Shown here: piece by piece, positions 43,738 to 53,185 of the stretch
Position numbering within the stretch: position 1 is the first letter of the stretch
Layout: each line of letters starts with the position of its first letter
Origin: Parvibaculaceae bacterium PLY_AMNH_Bact1
GTDB lineage: Bacteria > Pseudomonadota > Alphaproteobacteria > Parvibaculales > Parvibaculaceae
Direction: 5' to 3'
Assembly (NCBI GenBank): GCA_032881465.1
Contig: CP126168.1
Location: 2,604,001 to 2,668,000 of the forward strand
DNA: 64,000 nucleotides
Made by a program: the position numbers and the translations under genes
Notes under the pieces: generated by a model
What the model saw: only the letters and a program-made list of their open reading frames with translations
The model's database searches: none
Told to the model about the DNA's origin: nothing

Positions 43738-44457
43738 ATGGCCCTGGCCGCTGCGGCAATCTTCTTCGCGGGCGCACTGCGGGCTTTTGTGGGGTTTGGC
43801 TTTGCGCTCGCAGGCGTGCCCCTGCTTGCCATGACCGTGGGCCCTGCCGCCGCTGTGCCCATGATCCTGGCGCTGGAAATCATGAGCGGCCTGCAAATGC
43901 TCCCCAAAGTGCGCAAGGTCGCAGACTGGCGCGCCATCTGGCTCATCCTGCCTGCGGCCCTCATCGCCGCCCCCTTTGGTATCTACCTGTTGGATGTACT
44001 TGATGCCGACAGCCTGCGCCTTCTGATCGCGCTAGCGCTCTTGGGCGCAGTGGCCCTCATGGCAAGTGGCTTGCAGATTCCGGCAAAAGTGCCGCTCCCG
44101 GTCTCGCTCGGCATAGGCGGCGCGTCGGGCCTGCTTGCAGGCAGCACCGCCATGGCCGGGCCGCCGGTGCTTCTCTATTTCATCGGGCGTGCAGGCACGC
44201 CGGAAGCAGCGCGGGCTTCCATGTTCATGTATTTCTCCCTCACGGGGGCGATCACGCTGGGGTTCGGGTTTGCCTCCGGCATTGTCGAGCTGAGCACAAT
44301 GCTGCTGACGCTCATGCTGAGCCCCGCTCTCTTCCTCTCCAACGTGATCGGAAGTTGGGCGTTCCACGCGACCGGCGATCACCATTACCGCCCGATTGCC
44401 CTCGGCCTCCTCACCATCATCGCTCTCGCAACATTGGTGCAGGCGGTGACTAATTAG
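43738..44457 (+). CDS. TauE/SafE-family sulfite or organic-anion permease
   Basis: About 239 residues with seven to eight membrane helices. The TauE/SafE half-motifs are visible: FFAGALRAFVGFGFALAGVP at the start and LGIGGASGLLAGSTAMAGPP in the middle, followed by VLLYFIGRAGTPEAARASMF. The family exports or imports sulfite, sulfoacetate and related anions. The substrate cannot be told. The open frame extends upstream to a TTG within the preceding terminator T-run, which is unlikely as start; TTG 43687 is another candidate. Confidence 0.85.
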   Translation: MALAAAAIFFAGALRAFVGFGFALAGVPLLAMTVGPAAAVPMILALEIMSGLQMLPKVRKVADWRAIWLILPAALIAAPFGIYLLDVLDADSLRLLIALALLGAVALMASGLQIPAKVPLPVSLGIGGASGLLAGSTAMAGPPVLLYFIGRAGTPEAARASMFMYFSLTGAITLGFGFASGIVELSTMLLTLMLSPALFLSNVIGSWAFHATGDHHYRPIALGLLTIIALATLVQAVTN

Positions 44458-44594
44458 GCACACCATGTCGCAAATGCCCGTGTTTCCCGGTCAAACTGCT
44501 CAAAACATCAAGAACACGGTTTTATCTATAGCTACCATTTGTTAACCATCTCGGGATTCAATGCTCAGTAACCATTTTGACGGCGGAGTTTCAG

Positions 44595-45053
44595 ATGTTG
44601 AACACCATTGGATATGAAGGCGCTGATCTTGAGGACTTCATTCAAACTCTAGTCGAGGCCGACGTGGACACCCTCGTCGATATTCGCGAAAGAGCTCAAT
44701 CGCGCCGAAAAGGCTTCTCAAAGACTGCACTTAGCGAGCGCCTAGCAGAAAACGGAATCTCGTACATCCACATGCGTGAACTCGGCGACCCCAAAGAGGG
44801 TCGCGAGGCCGCAAGAGCTGGAAACTGGGGGAAATTCAGAAAAGTGTTCCAAGCGGTTTTGAAAACCGATGAAGCACAGTCTGCAATATCAACTATTACA
44901 AACCTTTCCAGATCCCAAAATACCTGCCTCCTTTGCTACGAACGGGACGAGAAGACTTGCCATCGTAAGATAGTTTCGGAAATAATCGAAAAGAAACTAA
45001 AACGAAAAACTCGCCATTTGGGAGTTGGGCAATTTGAGCGAGAGGCTGCGTAG
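44595..45053 (+). CDS. DUF488-family protein
   Basis: 152 residues. DUF488 hallmarks are the N-terminal TIGYEGADLEDFIQTLVEAD, VDIRERAQSRRKGFSK, the HMRELGDPKEGREAA stretch, and the C-terminal cysteine motif CLLCYERDEKTCHR (Cys111, Cys114, Cys122, His123). The family's function is unknown; the Cys-X2-Cys and Cys-His pattern suggests a metal or redox site. ATG 44595 follows GGCGGAGTTTCAG. The end overlaps the next gene, so the two act as a unit. The stretch looks richer in A and T than its surroundings. Confidence 0.85.
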   Translation: MLNTIGYEGADLEDFIQTLVEADVDTLVDIRERAQSRRKGFSKTALSERLAENGISYIHMRELGDPKEGREAARAGNWGKFRKVFQAVLKTDEAQSAISTITNLSRSQNTCLLCYERDEKTCHRKIVSEIIEKKLKRKTRHLGVGQFEREAA

Positions 45054-45807
45054 CTCATCCGATCAAGCGCTGATCCTTGTTAAGGCACTACCCCACCGAA
45101 GTAGCAACTATTTCGAGACCGTTTGCTGTGCGGGAATCGGTTTAGATCAAAAGTGGCGCCGACAATACCCTGTTCCATTTCGAGTACTTGATCCCCAACA
45201 ACAATTCAAACGCTGGACCTGGATTCAGTATGAATACACTTCTCCGCGTGATGACAAGCGGTCGGAAAGTCAGAAAGTTGTTCCTGAGTCAATTCAGATA
45301 AACGGAACCATGAAGCAAGCCGAACGCGCTAGGTTTTTGGCTCCGCTCATTCGCGAATCTGCCAAAGAAGCACAAAGCAAAGGCGAAAGCCTTACCCTTG
45401 TACGCCCCAATCAAATGAACCTGTCGTGGCGGAAAAAATCCACCAACGAAGTCGAAGACGAGACACGCAAACACGCCGATCTCGCAAATCAACTTTCTTT
45501 GTTGGATCGGCCAGCAAAACCTATGGACCCGTGCCCATACGAGTTCCATTTCGAATGGGCAACGAGTGCTGGGTCCAAACATCGGCACGTCTGCGACGAC
45601 TGGGAAACTTCAACTGCATTTTTCAAACGCAGAAGCGCTCTTGGCGAAGAGGCTGCCCTAGCTTCACTGAAGTCGACGTATGAGGAAGACTATCTCAAAA
45701 GAGGAGTTGTCTTCGCCTTAGGAACCCACAAACGTAGGCAAGACCAATGGCTGCTCGTTGGCATCATACGCCTAGACGAGTTTATGCAATCCGAACTTCC
45801 CCTATGA
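45034..45807 (+). CDS. Uncharacterised partner protein of DUF488
   Basis: About 257 residues, soluble. Distinct segments: QALILVKALPHRSSNYFETV with CCAGIG, WRRQYPVPFRVLDPQQQFKR and WTWIQYEYTSP, a variable middle (about 110-160), YEFHFEWATSAGSKHRHVCD, and FALGTHKRRQDQWLLVGIIR. I recall such sequences next to DUF488 genes in distant prokaryotes, but that is memory, not a search. No known catalytic motif is evident. TTG starts at 45025 and 45034 are both possible, and each overlaps the DUF488 gene. The stop at 45805-45807 directly abuts the convergent thiC stop. Confidence 0.7.
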   Translation: MSERLRSSSDQALILVKALPHRSSNYFETVCCAGIGLDQKWRRQYPVPFRVLDPQQQFKRWTWIQYEYTSPRDDKRSESQKVVPESIQINGTMKQAERARFLAPLIRESAKEAQSKGESLTLVRPNQMNLSWRKKSTNEVEDETRKHADLANQLSLLDRPAKPMDPCPYEFHFEWATSAGSKHRHVCDDWETSTAFFKRRSALGEEAALASLKSTYEEDYLKRGVVFALGTHKRRQDQWLLVGIIRLDEFMQSELPL

Positions 45808-47703
<1,896 letters not shown>

Positions 47704-47742
47704 TCAGTCGAGCGAAAGACCGCAGCTTTAGACTAAACAGCT

Positions 47743-47853
47743 ACTCCGTCCCTTCGCCGGCATGACCCGGATCAGGTTCTAAGGGTCTAGCCAACTGGCC
47801 ATCTCAGCCCGCTCCAAAACACATGTAAGCGGACACCCCTCGGATGAGCCGGA
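47743..47853 (-). promoter_or_regulatory. TPP riboswitch (THI element) of thiC
   Basis: Read on the minus strand, the leader holds all conserved parts: CGAGGGGTGTCC at the 5' side, GCTGAGATGGCC (the CUGAGA motif) and GAACCTGATCCGGGTCATGC, then GCGAAGGGA. These are the pyrimidine- and pyrophosphate-sensing helices of the TPP aptamer. It lies about 65 bases before the thiC start, so ligand binding probably hides the ribosome site or stops transcription. Confidence 0.96.
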
Positions 47854-47881
47854 GTGTGCACGTTTCACGCGAAATCGTCAA
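47853..47881 (-). promoter_or_regulatory. Candidate promoter of thiC
   Basis: On the minus strand TTGACG (47881-47876) stands 17 bases from CACACT (47858-47853). The -10 is weak (three of six). Predicted start of transcription falls at the first base of the riboswitch. Confidence 0.4.
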
Positions 47882-48029
47882 AGCCCGGGCATGTTGATTC
47901 GGCGCTCTGGTCCAATTTTTCATTGCAGCACAGACCGTTTCCGCTCTGCCCTCGCCAAAAGGCCTGAACACGGGCATGATTCCCTTGTTTCAGACGTAAA
48001 ACGGCCAAACCAAAAAGAGAGGGAACCCA

Positions 48030-48422
48030 ATGTCTGTAGAACTATCCATGCTGATGTGGAGTGGCGTGCTTTTGCTTGTCCTTGTTGTGATGTCCGCCAA
48101 CGCAGGCATCATGGCCATGGGAATGTCGTGGGGCTTCAGCAACCGTGACGAAGCAGCCACTCTGGATGGCTGGGGCGCGCGTGCAAAGCGCTGCTACATG
48201 AACCATTTGGAAAATACGGTCATCTTCGCCGCGATCCTGTTGCCGGTGAGCCTGTCAGGCATCAGCAATGACATGACTGCGCTTGGCGCTCAGATTTTCC
48301 TCGCAGGCCGAGTGGCCCATGCCATCATCTATGTCGCAGGCATCACGCTCCTGGGGCTTCGCACGCTGGCGTACTTTGCAGGGGTCATCGGAACCGTCTT
48401 AATCTTGATCCAGGCATTCTAA
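48030..48422 (+). CDS. MAPEG-family membrane protein (copy 1)
   Basis: 130 residues with four membrane helices. MAPEG features are WGFSNRDEAATLDGWGARAK, the loop RCYMNHLENTVIFAAILLPV (the conserved Asn-x-x-Glu motif) and LAGRVAHAIIYVAGI. MAPEG proteins include glutathione-dependent peroxidases and transferases; this bacterial branch is uncharacterised. The ATG follows AGAGAGGGAACCCA. A second member lies directly downstream. Confidence 0.85.
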   Translation: MSVELSMLMWSGVLLLVLVVMSANAGIMAMGMSWGFSNRDEAATLDGWGARAKRCYMNHLENTVIFAAILLPVSLSGISNDMTALGAQIFLAGRVAHAIIYVAGITLLGLRTLAYFAGVIGTVLILIQAF

Positions 48423-48484
48423 ACACGTGAGGCGGCGACTATGACCAATTCTGGCGCCGCCTTACCCCTTCTGAGGCAACACGC

Positions 48485-48874
48485 ATGACCCTTGAACTCT
48501 GGATGCTCTTCTGGTCCTGCGTGCTGGGCATTGCGCACTTGAGCGCGTCGAGCTTTGCCTATAAAGGCCAGGAGGGAAACAAATACACGATCGGGCCGCG
48601 TGATGAGCACCGCCCACCCATGGGACTCGCAGGACGCTTCGTTCGCGCCCAGCAGAACTTCAACGAAACCTTCGCCATTTTTGCAGCGCTTATCCTGATG
48701 GTGCACGTGCTGAATGAAAATGGGATGTGGAGTGCCTGGGGCGCCCAGGTCTATTTCTGGGCACGGGTCGGGTACTTGCCCGCCTATGCCATGGGCCTGC
48801 CCTGGGTGCGCACCTTCATCTGGCAGCTTTCCATGGTGGGACTTCTCGGTGTCGGCGCGGACTTGTTCGTGTGA
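48485..48874 (+). CDS. MAPEG-family membrane protein (copy 2)
   Basis: 129 residues, again four membrane helices with the MAPEG pattern: YTIGPRDEHRPPMGLAGRFV, the RAQQNFNETFAIFAALILMV loop with the conserved Asn-x-x-Glu, and FWARVGYLPAYAMGLPWVRT. It is clearly related in length and layout to the gene before it, so the pair is probably an old tandem duplication with strong divergence. Convergent with the steroid-reductase-like gene. Confidence 0.85.
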   Translation: MTLELWMLFWSCVLGIAHLSASSFAYKGQEGNKYTIGPRDEHRPPMGLAGRFVRAQQNFNETFAIFAALILMVHVLNENGMWSAWGAQVYFWARVGYLPAYAMGLPWVRTFIWQLSMVGLLGVGADLFV

Positions 48875-48890
48875 GCGCCGCCCACCGCGC

Positions 48891-49646
48891 TCAAAGCAGG
48901 CCCGGAATGATTGCACGCCGCTCTTTGGGATAGTCCGGGAACGTCTCCTGATACCAACGATGATGTGTCAGCGCCCTCGGGATCATGTAGCCAGCGGTAA
49001 AGAGCGCAAAAGCAAGACCGGCAAGCGTCCAACTCATAATAGAAAACCCCGCCCAGATCATCATCTCGCCCAGATAGTTGGGCGCCGTCACCTTCTCAAA
49101 CAAAAATCCCCGCGGGATTTTGTAGCCCGCACTGCCATCCTCGCGCAGATGAATAAGCATCGTGTCTGCACGCAGGTTCACATAAAGGCCTGCAATCATG
49201 ACACAAAGGCCAATCCAGAAACGCGGATCGCCAAACCACGTTACCGATTGCAGATGGTCCACATGACCCAATGCCCACCCATTCACAAACCCGTTCATTG
49301 TGTTGAACAGGATCGCCAGCGGTACCGCAATGATAGGAAACGGCTTGTCGCCGCTGTTTAACCGAAAGGGAAAGATGAAGCCTCTATGGACATAGTGCAC
49401 CTGCCATAACAGAATACAGATGAGCGCTGGCCAGGAATAAGCAGGCGCCAGCCAAAAGTAAAAGCCGCAGCAGGCAAGTGCCGCCGGGATTTCCATCGCA
49501 AGCCATCCGGTCCGCGCTCTAATCGCCCACCAGCCAGGCGTGTAGTACCGCCCAAGCGGGTTGGGAAACACGAGCCCCTGGACAGCAACGCCCACCACAT
49601 TCGCGAACATAACTATTAGCAGCCAGTCAAAGACCTGTTCCGCCAT
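48891..49646 (-). CDS. Steroid 5-alpha-reductase-like membrane protein
   Basis: 251 residues, six to seven membrane helices. The C-terminal third strongly resembles the steroid 5-alpha-reductase domain (PF02544): IPRGFLFEKVTAPNYLGEMM, then WTLAGLAFALFTAGYM and RALTHHRWYQETFPDYPKER, ending IIPGLL. The pattern of human SRD5A1, including HHxWY and YPKxRxxIIP, is visibly matched. The family uses NADPH to reduce a double bond conjugated to a ketone. The bacterial substrate is unknown and need not be a steroid. Confidence 0.8.
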   Translation of the reverse strand: MAEQVFDWLLIVMFANVVGVAVQGLVFPNPLGRYYTPGWWAIRARTGWLAMEIPAALACCGFYFWLAPAYSWPALICILLWQVHYVHRGFIFPFRLNSGDKPFPIIAVPLAILFNTMNGFVNGWALGHVDHLQSVTWFGDPRFWIGLCVMIAGLYVNLRADTMLIHLREDGSAGYKIPRGFLFEKVTAPNYLGEMMIWAGFSIMSWTLAGLAFALFTAGYMIPRALTHHRWYQETFPDYPKERRAIIPGLL

Positions 49647-49759
49647 ATCGTCCCTCCAGAACCAACGGGTGTGATCCTACACGTTTCACAAAAGACCGTT
49701 CACGGGTTCGTCAAAGGCTGTGATTGGCGGAGCGCCCTGCCCACGCCCAAATTAAAAGC

Positions 49760-49909
49760 ATGACAAAGACAATCGGCACTGGACTCATATTCATTCTGGC
49801 AGGTTTCATCCTGCTGGCGGTCAATCAACTCGCATATGCTGCAGAGACATCACCATCGTCCACCATCCATTTCCATCCACCAGCAATCTCCGCCGCTCAG
49901 GTCAGATAA
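49760..49909 (+). CDS. Possible small membrane or secreted peptide
   Basis: 49 residues: KTIGTGLIFILAGFILLAVN looks like a signal or single membrane helix, with AYAAE a possible cleavage site, then a short polar tail. No ribosome site better than AAATTAAAAGC is present. It overlaps the end of the convergent CPBP gene by 13 bases. I do not recognise it, and it may not be expressed. Confidence 0.3.
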   Translation: MTKTIGTGLIFILAGFILLAVNQLAYAAETSPSSTIHFHPPAISAAQVR

Positions 49910-50694
49910 GTGACAACAAGAAAGGCGATCGCATTGTTGGCAGCGTGCAGCACAAACGGTGGCAAAATTGACCGGCTTTGGCCATAGAGCCACATCAGAA
50001 CAGCTCCCAATAGGAAAATCTGGAAAAGACCGACTGCCGCAACCCATCCGCCGAGGAGCAAATATTGGGTATGCACGGCGGTGAAGATGCAGGTTCCCAA
50101 AAACCCGGCAGCAAGGGCAGGCATGTATCGCGTAAATGCATTGTAGAGAGCCGCCCGAAAGAACAGCTCTTCTGCAAAAGGCACCAGCAGGATGACAAAG
50201 CTCATGCTCACAAGAAGAGACAGGCCCTCCGAAGCGAGAAGATCGTCATTCGCGTCATTCAGCAGGGCAATGTCTGATGCCTCAAGAAACCTCTCCAGCG
50301 CCAGACCGACGCCCAAGACGAAAATAAGACCCAAGAGCGCATAGAAATAGTATCGGCCATCACTTTTGCGAAACCCAAGATCACTCAACGGCACACCACG
50401 CAAACGCGCGAACATTGGCACGAGCAGCACCGGTCCAATGAACAAAGCCCCCAGTCCCAGGAGCACACTGGTCTCCTTGCCCTGAGGCAGATCGAAATAA
50501 CCAACAATTTCTTGCGACGTGTAGCCCTGCGTCCCCAGATAGATGGCGTAAGCCAATCCGAACACAGCAGACAAGGCAAAAGTAAGCCCGCCGACCAAAA
50601 CCACATCAAGGATGGTGAGGTGAGTGCGCGCAGGCCCTTCATTAAGAGGTGCATGCGGGTCGTGCTCGTTTGCTGCTGTTTCGACCGACGACAT
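49897..50694 (-). CDS. CPBP-family intramembrane metalloprotease
   Basis: 265 residues with about eight membrane helices and the CPBP (Rce1-like, ABI) motifs: PFAEELFFRAALYNAF (catalytic Glu-Glu), IFTAVHTQYLLLGG (first His) and PFVLHAANNAIAF (second His and Asn). Bacterial members have roles in membrane stress or bacteriocin self-immunity, but this one's substrate is unknown. ATG 50694 is chosen because GGGGG stands just upstream; a GTG at 50706 has no ribosome site. Confidence 0.88.
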   Translation of the reverse strand: MSSVETAANEHDPHAPLNEGPARTHLTILDVVLVGGLTFALSAVFGLAYAIYLGTQGYTSQEIVGYFDLPQGKETSVLLGLGALFIGPVLLVPMFARLRGVPLSDLGFRKSDGRYYFYALLGLIFVLGVGLALERFLEASDIALLNDANDDLLASEGLSLLVSMSFVILLVPFAEELFFRAALYNAFTRYMPALAAGFLGTCIFTAVHTQYLLLGGWVAAVGLFQIFLLGAVLMWLYGQSRSILPPFVLHAANNAIAFLVVTYLT

Positions 50695-50825
50695 GATTAC
50701 CCCCAAAACATTTATTGTCGGGGTATCAGATCACAAAAGCGAAACGTCACAAAATGTCGGCAGATGAGCCTGAAGAAACGAAGCCAGACTAGAGCAAGGG
50801 TAGAGCAAGGGGGCTTCGCCCCAAT

Positions 50826-50969
50826 TCAATCCGCGAACGGGTCGTGCATCAGGGTCGTGTCGTCTCGCTCCGACGATGTGGAGAGAAGCGCCAGAGGGTG
50901 CTCGATCAGCGCTTCCACATAACGCACATATGTGACAGCAGCGGCGGGCAAGGCAGCCCAGCTACGTGA
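50826..50969 (-). pseudogene. Remnant duplicate of the purA 3' end
   Basis: On the minus strand this encodes [20 protein letters not shown] and continues to HDPFAD with a TGA stop, matching the last 46 residues of PurA (51686-51826) at 39 of 46 positions. DNA differences are spread along the block and the frame is intact, so the copy either diverged under some constraint or is recent. No start codon and no upstream PurA part is present. It lies just past the alanine-rich lipoprotein gene, suggesting an ancient tandem duplication of the purA region with later loss. Confidence 0.85.
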
Positions 50970-51005
50970 GCAACCGGGCTGACAAATTTCGGTAAGAAGC
51001 AATCC

Positions 51006-51578
51006 TTACTGTTGGTCGACAGCCTCTTTGGCTGCGTCCGCTGCGGCAGCGGCTCCATCTTCTGCAGCACCCTCAGCAGCCTCACCTGTATCTTCGGCGG
51101 CGCCTTCTGTCATACCGGCGGCATCATTGAGCGCATCACCGGCCGCAGTCGCCGCCTCACCTGCAGCTTCCACGGTTGCATCTACCGCATTGCCTGCAGC
51201 ATCAACTGCATCTCCAGCAGCCTCAACCGTTGCATCAACCGCACCGCTTGCTGCGTCGGCAGCATCACCAGCTGCTTCCACCGTCGCATCAACGGCAGTG
51301 CCGGCAGCATCCACGGCGTCATCTGCGACACCTTCGACAGCATCAGCCGCATCGCGAGCTGCTTCGCCTACAGCGTCGGCAGCGCTGCCAGCAGCTTCAC
51401 TTGCATCTTCGAGCAGGGAGGCTGCAGGGTTTTCAGAAGCCGCTTCAGCGGCTGAATCTTCAGCAGCGGGTTCAGGAGCACTCGCTTCATCCTGGCCAGA
51501 CTGGTCATCGCAGGCAGAGACAAACAAGGCGCCGGCGAAGGTAAGCGAAAGCGCGAGCTTCATAGGTAGGTTAGACAT
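51006..51578 (-). CDS. Alanine-rich repetitive lipoprotein
   Basis: 190 residues: a lipoprotein signal (KLALSLTFAGALFVSAC, lipid Cys23) and an acidic Ala/Asp/Glu-rich body. Residues 88-141 are three 18-residue repeats of the type AVDAAGxAVDATVEAAGD. Eighteen residues equal five helical turns, so the body is probably a long amphipathic helix, as in LEA-like or apolipoprotein-like proteins. ATG 51578 has GGGGATGTGTCTA upstream; ATG 51587 is too near its ribosome site. Low-complexity sequence makes any homology call unsafe. It lies between purA and the purA remnant. Confidence 0.75.
   Translation of the reverse strand: MSNLPMKLALSLTFAGALFVSACDDQSGQDEASAPEPAAEDSAAEAASENPAASLLEDASEAAGSAADAVGEAARDAADAVEGVADDAVDAAGTAVDATVEAAGDAADAASGAVDATVEAAGDAVDAAGNAVDATVEAAGEAATAAGDALNDAAGMTEGAAEDTGEAAEGAAEDGAAAAADAAKEAVDQQ
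51156..51317 (-). repeat. Three 54-bp tandem repeats inside the lipoprotein gene
   Basis: The segment encodes residues 88-141 as three consecutive 18-residue units that differ at a few positions. The repeat could allow slippage or recombination changing protein length. Confidence 0.75.
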
Positions 51579-51685
51579 TAGACACATCCCCTAGTTCAGA
51601 TGTCCGTACTGACATCTTTTTAAGTACCCCAGGGAAGCAGACCACATAATCGGCACAGCATTCAAGCGATGAAAGAGATCAATCT

Positions 51686-52978
51686 CTAATCCGCGAATGG
51701 GTCGTGCATCAGGATTGTGTCGTCCCGCTCTGGCGACGTAGAGAGAAGCGCCACGGGGCACTCAATCAGTTCTTCCACATAACGCACATATTTGACGGCA
51801 GCCGCGGGCAGGTCCGCCCAACTGCGCGCACCAAAGGTGGTTTCGGTCCAACCGTCCATCTCTTCATAGATAGGCTTGATCCGCGCCTGAAGCGCCGGTG
51901 TGGCGGGCAAATAATCAATCCGCTCACCATCGAGCTCATAGGCCACGCAGATTTTGATCTTTTCAAACCCGTCGAGCACATCAAGCTTGGTGAGCGCAAT
52001 ACCCTGCATGCCGTTAGTCTTGAGCGACTGATTGACGAGCACTGCATCAAACCAACCGCAGCGGCGCTTACGCCCTGTTACGACACCAAACTCATGGCCT
52101 CGCTCGCCAAGCCGTTGACCGTCTTCGTCCTCAAGCTCTGTCGGGAATGGCCCTTCGCCCACACGCGTTGTGTAGGCCTTGGTAATGCCAAGCACATATT
52201 CAACAGCCGACGGTCCCATGCCGGATCCTGTCGCAGCCTGTCCCGAAACCACATTGGACGAGGTCACAAACGGATAGGTCCCGTGGTCAATGTCGAGAAG
52301 CGTGCCTTGCGCGCCTTCAAAGAGAATGCGTTTGCCATCTTTTCGTGCCTGCGCCAAATAGCGCCAGACCGTATCCATGTGCGGCAGAATTTTAGGTGTC
52401 ACTTCTGCAAGGGCATCAAGCGTAGGTTGCGCGTCCAGCTCATCCTTGCCAAGGCCACGACGCAGCGCATTGTGGTGATGCAGCAGCTTCTCCACCTTGT
52501 CCGGCAAGGTCGCGGGGTCGGCCAGATCCATCACGCGGATCGCGCGACGCCCCACCTTGTCTTCATAAGCCGGACCAATGCCCCGCTTGGTGGTGCCGAT
52601 CTTGGTGCCCTTGTTAGAGGTCTCCCGGATCACATCCAATTCTGCGTGGACCGGGAGAATAAGAACCGCGTTTTCCGCGATCTTCAAATTCTCCGGGGTC
52701 ACGATAACGCCCTGCTCAGCGAGCTTCGCGATCTCCGCCACCAGAGCCCAGGGATCAATCACCACCCCATTGCCCAGCACGGACATTTTGCCGCCGCGCA
52801 CGATGCCTGATGGAAGCAGCGAAAGCTTGTAGGTCACCCCATCAATCACGAGCGTATGGCCCGCATTGTGGCCTCCCTGAAAGCGCACAACCACATCTGC
52901 GCGCTCTGAGAGCCAATCCACAATCTTGCCCTTGCCTTCGTCGCCCCATTGGGAGCCGACGACCGCTACATTCGCCAT
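51686..52978 (-). CDS. purA: Adenylosuccinate synthetase PurA
   Basis: 430 residues with the GTP-binding P-loop [32 protein letters not shown], the IMP-binding [34 protein letters not shown], and [12 protein letters not shown]. It catalyses the first committed step from IMP to AMP. ATG 52978 gives the normal family start ([15 protein letters not shown]). The frame stays open 53 codons upstream, but that part crosses an intergenic palindrome and is not coding. A degenerate copy of its 3' end is found at 50826-50969. Confidence 0.98.
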   Translation of the reverse strand: MANVAVVGSQWGDEGKGKIVDWLSERADVVVRFQGGHNAGHTLVIDGVTYKLSLLPSGIVRGGKMSVLGNGVVIDPWALVAEIAKLAEQGVIVTPENLKIAENAVLILPVHAELDVIRETSNKGTKIGTTKRGIGPAYEDKVGRRAIRVMDLADPATLPDKVEKLLHHHNALRRGLGKDELDAQPTLDALAEVTPKILPHMDTVWRYLAQARKDGKRILFEGAQGTLLDIDHGTYPFVTSSNVVSGQAATGSGMGPSAVEYVLGITKAYTTRVGEGPFPTELEDEDGQRLGERGHEFGVVTGRKRRCGWFDAVLVNQSLKTNGMQGIALTKLDVLDGFEKIKICVAYELDGERIDYLPATPALQARIKPIYEEMDGWTETTFGARSWADLPAAAVKYVRYVEELIECPVALLSTSPERDDTILMHDPFAD

Positions 52979-52996
52979 GAGAATCACCGATTTTTC

Positions 52997-53013
52997 GGGG
53001 TTTTTTGGGCCCC
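52997..53013. repeat. Small GGGG...CCCC palindrome before purA
   Basis: GGGG and CCCC flank a nine-base T- and G-rich loop. It is part of a cluster of palindromes in the purA-serA spacer. Confidence 0.4.
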
Positions 53014-53069
53014 TGAGCATTTCCAGGTGAAGTGAATGCGGTTCACCGTCCGGAAATGCGACAAACAAA
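53014..53069. repeat. Dispersed palindromic repeat, copy 1
   Basis: A 56-bp element identical to 63353-63408 except for five bases at its centre (53035-53039). It is itself palindromic: GCATTTCC and GGAAATGC at the outside, GGTGAA and TTCACC inside. Both copies have the same orientation and lie just upstream of a minus-strand housekeeping gene (purA and glmM). Similar GCATTTCC...GGAAATGC elements are common in alphaproteobacterial genomes. Confidence 0.9.
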
Positions 53070-53073
53070 GAAT

Positions 53074-53135
53074 CAGAGCCAAAAAGGCTCTGAACATGAA
53101 GAAAGCCCCCGCGCCATTTCCGGCTGGGGACTTTC
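53074..53135. repeat. Two further hairpins in the purA-serA spacer
   Basis: CAGAGCC-AAAAA-GGCTCTG (53074-53092) is a perfect 7-bp stem. GAAAGCCCCC (53101-53110) pairs with GGGGACTTTC (53126-53135) with one mismatch. Neither is followed by a T-run on the strand of purA. Confidence 0.7.
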
Positions 53136-53149
53136 ATAGCTTTTACCGA

Positions 53150-53171
53150 CTCTGGCCCAGAAAGGCCAGAG
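53150..53171 (-). terminator. Hairpin after serA
   Basis: A perfect 8-bp stem (CTCTGGCC with GGCCAGAG) and a six-base loop lie 15 bases past the serA stop. On the minus strand it is followed by TCGGTAAAAG, a poor T-run, so termination efficiency is uncertain. Confidence 0.55.
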
Positions 53172-53185
53172 GGAAGTGAAAAGGC

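Noticed and set aside
44458-45807. Integrative element carrying the DUF488 pair
   Set aside because: No integrase, transposase, direct repeats or tRNA attachment site is present. Only composition and tight junctions suggest insertion.
50794-50822. Tandem AGAGCAAGGG repeat and GGGGC-TTC-GCCCC hairpin as a CRISPR or attachment site
   Set aside because: Only two short imperfect copies and one small hairpin; no array or integrase.
51028-51594. 188-residue plus-strand frame rich in Ala and Ser
   Set aside because: It is the antisense shadow of the alanine-rich lipoprotein, which has a lipobox, ribosome site and repeat logic on the minus strand.
52979-53137. 53-residue N-terminal extension of PurA
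   Set aside because: The extension reads through the palindromic repeat and gives no family similarity. ATG 52978 gives the standard start.
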